From Plutella xylostella (taxonomy: Eukaryota > Arthropoda > Insecta > Lepidoptera > Plutellidae), in contig NC_064002.1 in the NCBI RefSeq assembly GCF_932276165.1, positions 8,804,001-8,868,000 on the forward strand: 64,000 nt of DNA, in the 5' to 3' direction. The notes under the pieces were generated by a model. That model did no database searches, was not told where the DNA came from, and saw nothing but the letters and a program-made list of their open reading frames with translations. Numbering within the stretch: the stretch's first letter is position 1; each line of letters opens with the position of its first letter. Below are positions 59,001 to 64,000 of this stretch, one piece after another. The position numbers and the translations under genes were made by a program.

Positions 59001-61724
59001 TGTTGCATGCTGTCGTTGTTCTGATCATGAGTATTCTGAAGTTCGATTGCACGTTTTTGCATTTCCAGCTGCTGAATTTGCTGCAGTGTGTGTGCAACAA
59101 AAGCTTGGTGCTGAGTTTGGTAGCTGCAATAAAAATCAATCATGTAAAATCGTTAATCTTCTAATAACTTCAATGAAATTAACAAATACATACTTTTCGA
59201 ATGTAGACTTGGTTTGTTGCGTGAGATGCGAGATGGCGTTTGAGTGTTGAGCTATGAGGTTGTTCTGATACTCTTGGTAGGAGGACGTCGGACTCTTCAT
59301 TTTGTCTATGACGGACGTCTCGAAATAGTTGGACTTGGACTCCCACAGCTTGAGCAGCTTGTTTAGCTTAGCCTCCTGCTCCTCTGTAACAGCTGAAACA
59401 TATCCAGAGTTAGCCCAGTGTCGTATAGACAGCGTCAGACTAAGCAAGTTACCCGAAACTCAAATCTGCCACTTTTTATGGTATTAACTATTGAAATCTA
59501 AACATTATCAAGGCAGAAAAGTTTTGTAAGATTTCTGTTAATGTTTCGAAATTTCAATAGAAAAGGAAAGTATGTATGATATAAATAGCAGAGTTGAGTG
59601 TATTGACTGACACAAACCACAGGCGATGGTGTTATAAGGATTTTCAAGTCTAATCTGCTGAGAATGCACAACGAACAGAGTCCTAGAGATCAGAGATCTT
59701 GAGGGCATTATTATAAATATGTTACCTATACTGGCATTGCAAAACATGGGAACCACCACATTTTCCAAATTTTTCTTGAGATCTTCTGCGTTTTTGCGAG
59801 CACTGTAATTAGGAATAATAGTATCACAGACACCGAATGATTTATGAACAATAAGGGACAATAGAGAAATACAATCAGAAAATATCAAATAGACATACCA
59901 TCATAAAGTAATAGACTGTAATAAAACCCTTGACAACGCCTAATATACTTATAATTACGTAAATAAAAGTAACTAGACAATTTAAGAGTGCATTGAACAA
60001 AATAATACTATACAACAGCATTGATCAATGAACCTGACACATCTTTTTTTTTATTTGAGCATTCATATGTATTAGGACTGAATAATTAACAACTTTCCAA
60101 TGCAACATGAAAAGATTCCACATGTTGAACAAACCAATACAGTGTGTTTTAATCACAAATGACATGACACAGCGGACACAAAGATTAGAGAAACTTGTTA
60201 CTAACCAATGGTGGAGCACATCATTTACGAGGTAAATAATGTGTAGTTTCTGTGTGAAGGCCGCGCCTGGCTGCGTCACTTTCCTCAGGAGATGCTGAGA
60301 GATCACCTTCCCAGCGTCAGCAGATGTCACATGCTGCAAGATCCACGCTTTTCCTGCAACAATGGATGGTTAAGCTATAGATAGGCAATACTTTAGATAC
60401 TTGCTCACACATAAAATGGGTAAGTATTGCATGCATTCACATTTACCAGGTGTCCAAATGTAAAAAAAAACGACAGAAAAGACCTAGAAGAAGTCTTTAG
60501 GTGATCCAATACCAGTAAAAAATTTCCTATCAGTAAATCCAAATAGGATCAAAGGACCAAATATGACTATCAAAGGACAGTGACCCTTACTAATCATAAA
60601 GTAAACTATTTATGTACTCAATTATTAGACTGTATTACTTCTTACCATGGGAAATGCTGTCTTTAGTGCAAGTATCGATGATAGGCTGCAGGACAGTGTC
60701 CAGCTCGGCGAGGCTGATCTTGTTCTCGTCCGCCATCATCTGTATAGTGTCACTCTGAGCTTTGGCCACCAACTCATTGATTTTACTTTGCTGTTGTTGA
60801 ATCAGTACCTAAAAGCATTATGGAAAGTGTGAGTGTGAAGATTCAAAAACATTTACAATAGCTTTTTCTAATTATTTTAGCAGCCTGGCAAATTATTGAT
60901 GCCAGATGATGTTTTGGTTGCCTGTAAACAAAGCACTTTAATCTATCATTTATTCCTTATCTAAATTAACATTGTGGGTACTGATATTTCCATTTCATTT
61001 AAAAGTTTAGTTACAATAAGAGACAAGAAATAGTAGAACATACAATACTGATGTGATACTTACAGTGTGTTGGGCGTTAAGGTTGTTTTCCGACTGTGTG
61101 ACTTGCTCTCTGAGCATGGTGATCTGGTTATTGATGGGGTCATTGTCCGGGAGGTGCGGGGGCTGCAGGGGCGGGGCGTTGTTGGCCAGCCACTGCTGCA
61201 GCGCGGCGGGCGCAGAGCTCGGCGCCACCGTGCCTGACGCTCCGGCCTGTTGGGGCAGTACATATTGCCTGTTCTGTGCCATATAGGCCCCAGCGGGCGC
61301 TGGAGCGACCGGGCCACCGGCCGATTGCTTTAGAACTATAAACAGCGGAGGTGCACTTGAGTTCTGAGTTAATGACAAGCAACTTGCGGTCGGGCGACCG
61401 CTAACATTGAGGACACTTCGCCAGGTGATAGTTATGCTTACTTGCTTGTTCTGTCGTCACTTTGTACTGGTAGTAGTTGAAGTGCTCGCCGCCGTACAGG
61501 AAACTGAACTTCGGGTTGTTTTTCTGCTTGTTCTTGGTCATTTTCTCGAATTCCGGGCCATTTCGTGCGACAAACTGAGCGAGCTTGTCGATTATGTTGC
61601 GAAGATCTTGGTCTGCAATATGAAAGAAAAGTAACGTGCAATCGAGTAGCCTTACGCAGTTTAGGAGACACCGGTTAGGTCTTTGCTTTACGTACGTACC
61701 TTGAGGAGGTTGTGGAAGCTCCAT
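53089..61724 (-). CDS. Cherp: CHERP/Scaf6-like splicing factor (SURP, CID, RS, G-patch), 803 aa
   Basis: Fourteen exons, minus strand: 61724-61700, 61612-61442, 61335-61064, 60808-60646, 60353-60206, 59802-59726, 59392-59194, 59123-58556, 58441-58308, 57952-57785, 57292-57189, 54283-54172, 53692-53526, 53192-53089; all phases agree. Domains: SURP/SWAP at about 9-62 (FVARNGPEFE, NPKFSFLYGG); Ala/Pro-rich 66-150; CID at about 157-290 (KAWILQHVTSADAGKVISQHLLRKV, IYLVNDVLHHC), which binds the RNA polymerase II tail in this family; a Gln/Asn-rich part 370-450; RS/Arg-rich at about 600-714; G-patch at about 725-765 (MLQKMGWSAGGLG). This order is that of CHERP, a nuclear protein associated with U2 snRNP and alternative splicing, also reported at the ER in mammals (916 aa in human). 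The 2.9-kb intron between exons 11 and 12 carries nested transposons. Confidence 0.93.
54767..55270. mobile_element. 0.5-kb TIR element nested in copy 2
   Basis: Perfect 12-bp inverted ends AATAGGCTACTT and AAGTAGCCTATT. Copy 1 lacks this segment: there 'acaaaat' joins 'cgcgaatttc' directly (about 4440-4452), which shows the insertion. The target duplication is unclear. No coding frame. Confidence 0.75.
55560..56408. mobile_element. MULE-like 0.85-kb element nested in copy 2
   Basis: Flanked by a perfect 9-bp direct repeat AAAGTTTAG (55551-55559 and 56409-56417), the duplication length typical of Mutator-like transposons. The ends are imperfect inverted repeats of about 26 bp (GGGTAAGTAATACGAGGTAT against GGGTGCGTATTGCGACGTAT), about 21 matching. 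The interior has many ATAACGTTCA-type motifs and a tandem duplication at 55838-56135. No transposase frame. Confidence 0.75.
55838..56135 (+). repeat. Tandem duplication, two units of about 150 bp
   Basis: The unit starts 'ttatgttggg.gacgctccgctcc' at 55838 and again at 55991 (period 153). It is GC-rich with a CGCTCCGCTTCGCTGCG purine/pyrimidine pattern and includes 'cacgctcctcctcgctttgctcg'. ORFs in both frames across it (for example 55953-56138) are by-products of the repeat. Confidence 0.85.
56756..56845. repeat. Perfect 42-bp palindrome
   Basis: Arm 56756-56797 is the exact reverse complement of 56804-56845, with a 6-nt spacer AAGAAA. Copy 1 of the host transposon has only one arm-like segment ('gaattaaggggacatgat', about 5045-5062). 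The second arm was therefore probably created by a local inverted duplication in this copy. Confidence 0.9.
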
Positions 61725-62408
61725 TTTTCAGGTTATATGCAAGCAATTTACGGAGCCCTCGATGTTATAGATTGCGCAGGTGCTTCATACTACTGTCTTA
61801 GAACTAGGATTGTATCGCAAAAGAATTGTTTATAGGTAAGCACAACACAGTCAATAAATCACTGTTGTTTTGAACGATCATATGGATTTAAAGGCCTATT
61901 TTTCATAAATGAAAATAGAATAATAAACCGCCGACACACTTTATCACAGCGGCCATTTTATAACTGTTTTTTTACAGTGTTGCCAGGTTGACAGTTGCCA
62001 TTGCTATCGAGTGTAGGCCTAGTGTGAGTTTTCTATCCGTTCTACTATGAGCAGTGGAAAGTGGATTAATTTTGGAACACAGGCTTTTTTTCACACCTGG
62101 CAACTACTACAATTTCTAATAGTCTAGGAGCATACCTACAAAAAATATCTGTCTGACTGTAGTTTTACTAATTTCAAAAGTACGCAACCATTAAAAGACA
62201 ACCTCCTCGTTTGCATGCTAGCATAATAATATAGTTAATAAAGTAAAGTTTACCGATGATGTTGGTCGCCAAGCATTATAAAATAAATGCGGCATGATAT
62301 TCCAATATTCCTGCTGTCATAACTCAGCAGGAATATCATCCAGGGAACATAAATAAGCTGCTGTCATAACTCAGCAGGAATATCATCCAAGGAACATAAA
62401 TACATAAG
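61725..62408. promoter_or_regulatory. Upstream region of CHERP
   Basis: It should contain the CHERP 5' UTR and promoter on the minus strand. No TATA box was recognised. The distal part includes the 47-bp tandem repeat at 62311-62403. No ORF of interest. Confidence 0.35.
62311..62403. repeat. 47-bp tandem duplication
   Basis: Two near-identical units (62311-62357 and from 62358), differing mainly by 'ccaggg' against 'ccaagg'. Each includes CTGCTGTCATAACTCAGCAG, itself nearly palindromic. It directly precedes the LINE 5' end. Confidence 0.85.
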
Positions 62409-64000
62409 TAGTTTTTTTTTTTCCGGGGTTCGCGTTGGTTGGTGCTCACGTGTTCCTCAATTTTCGCGTCTTTGGACCCCTTTTTTGGGTCAATTTAGCA
62501 GTTAATTCTTGTTATTTGTAGTAATTGTGGTGTTGGTAAGTGTTTAGTGTTGTGTTCATCCATCCATTAAAAGTGTTTGTTCCATTTTAATAAAAATGGA
62601 GCATCATTCGGATCCCCCGATCCGGCTGCCGCCAGATCCCCCTGATGGCGAAATGCAGAGTATGCAGACGCCCGAACAACCCCCGCTATCCCCCATATTG
62701 TTCACCGAACCATCCCAGGAGACGCGAAAGCGTCCCAGGGATGATCAACAGTCGCAACCGCAAGGTAAGCGCGTTATTGTTAGTCCCGATCTGGCATCCG
62801 CTAGCATCCAGACTATCTACACCCACCCAATCGAGTCAAGGTGTACGATGATTTAGACGCAGGCCCGTTCATTGTTAACGTCAGCCAGGAAGTCCCTTCT
62901 GGAAATCCTGCCTCTGGTGCCCCACTTAGGGCTATCAAGTTCGGCCAATTTTTATATCAAAATAAAATAATGGATATTACCCGAGATGGTGTAAAAATGA
63001 CTGGTAGAAACAGAGTCTCAGTTGAGTTTAAGACCGCAAAGGCAGCCAATGAATTTGTCCATCCACTTGCACCAAACAAATTTATAGCTGTAATCCCCAC
63101 ATACAACATAACCCGAATGGGTGTTGCCAAAAGAGTCCCGGTGGATCTATCACTGGACGATTTTGTCAACTCCCTTGACCTCCCACAGGGCTGCGGTATG
63201 GTGCTGAAAGCCCGCAGATTTAGCAGAAAGGTGGTCAATGATGGCGTTACAACTCATGTCCCAACGCAAAATGTAGTGATTACATTCAGGGGACAATATC
63301 TCCCCGAGAAAATATACTCTTTCCGGGCTGTGGTAGAAGTTGTGAGGTATACATACCCCACAATTCAATGCTACGCCTGCTGTAGATTTGGACACACCCA
63401 GGCTCAATGCCGTTCAAAACCAAGGTGCTTCAAGTGTGCTCAACCACACTTGGGTGAATCGTGCAATACTCCCCAACCAACTTGCCTTTACTGTTCTGGT
63501 AATCATCCCTCAACAGACAAGAATTGCCCTGAACAGTCAAGGCAAAAATCAATTAAAGTATTAATGTCACAGGACAGCATCTCCTTTGCTGAGGCAGATG
63601 CTCGCTTACCCTCAAGCAAAAAGTCTTTTGCTGAAGTTGCTTCAACCAAACCAAATGGCCAGCCTCCCAACCGTTCCTACAAAAAAACTGTAGTCACACA
63701 ACGCAGGCCTAGGTCCCCCCTTCGTCCTGGATACGACAAACTTGCCCATCAGGCCATCATCTCTTCTCCACCTTCTTCACTTCCTAATGGAAGTGCCCTG
63801 AGTGTAATCACTCCCAACGACAATTTGCTAGACCACCTCTTGTCTCTGGTTGTTAGTCTGCTGGCTAAATTCAGTGACACCTTACCGCCCAACGTTGCCC
63901 AAAAATTACAAGTTATCTCGTCCCTAATTCACAATGGCTCTGAACCCACCCCCAATGGCTGCGAACCCGATCCGGGTTCTTCAGTGGAATACGCAGAGCA
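62409..64000 (+). mobile_element. Non-LTR retrotransposon (I/Jockey-like group), 5' part, runs off the window
   Basis: A 5' UTR of about 190 bp beginning near a poly-T/'ccggggttcgcg' segment, then ORF1. The gag-like ORF1 with three zinc knuckles points to the I/R1/Jockey group. The element continues past base 64000. Its 5' boundary is estimated. Confidence 0.75.
62596..64000 (+). pseudogene. LINE ORF1 (gag-like, three zinc knuckles), frameshifted and truncated by the window edge
   Basis: The ATG at 62596 opens a Pro/Asp-rich N-terminus (MEHHSDPPIRLPPDPPDGE) that stops at 62856. A second frame, covering about 62811-64000 with no stop, carries the rest: VYDDLDAGPFIVNVSQ, then a PRE_C2HC-like region, and knuckles CX2CX4HX4C (near 63370), CX2CX3HX4C (near 63426) and CX2CX3HX6C (near 63484). 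The overlap near 62815-62845 shows that a small indel shifted the frame. The protein would bind LINE RNA. ORF2 is not in the window. Confidence 0.8.

Overview
The window looks like a piece of a moth or butterfly (Lepidoptera) nuclear genome. The DNA is AT-rich with small spliced exons. It carries repeats typical of Lepidoptera: tRNA-derived SINEs, short Helitrons with a CTGT microsatellite and a GCTAGT end, RTE-type LINE tails and a BEL/Pao retrotransposon. I could run no search, so family names rest on motifs, and exon structures were read by hand from splice sites and reading-frame continuity.

Layout. From 1 to about 13.5 kb the sequence is mostly non-coding, with scattered SINE, MITE, hAT and Helitron copies and two possible last exons of a minus-strand gene (3110-3355). 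From 13.5 to 28.4 kb there is a dense transposon cluster: a 3.0-kb terminal-inverted-repeat element with other inverted-repeat elements inside it, an intact BEL/Pao element (16627-23341, identical LTRs, GTAAT target duplication), and a nearly complete CR1-like LINE on the minus strand (about 23563-28380) whose ORF2 is broken by one frameshift.

From 29.2 to 61.7 kb lie four host genes. (1) A 14-exon plus-strand gene (29199-37997) for a 1637-residue acidic/lysine-rich, probably nucleolar protein. (2) A FoxN1/4 forkhead factor, ortholog of Drosophila jumu (44186-47871, plus). (3) misato/MSTO1, a tubulin-like protein (50948-52751, plus). (4) CHERP/Scaf6, a SURP-CID-RS-G-patch splicing protein (53089-61724, minus), convergent with misato. 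The window ends inside ORF1 of another non-LTR retrotransposon (62409-64000, plus).

The four genes share no obvious pathway; they look like ordinary housekeeping or regulatory neighbours. The more unusual material is in the mobile DNA. One CHERP intron holds a transposon containing two other transposons, each with recognisable ends. The CR1-like LINE shows a possible +1 frameshift site between its ORFs and two PCNA-box-like motifs in ORF1. I found no defence island, CRISPR array, rRNA gene or intact tRNA gene, and no clearly new multi-gene system.
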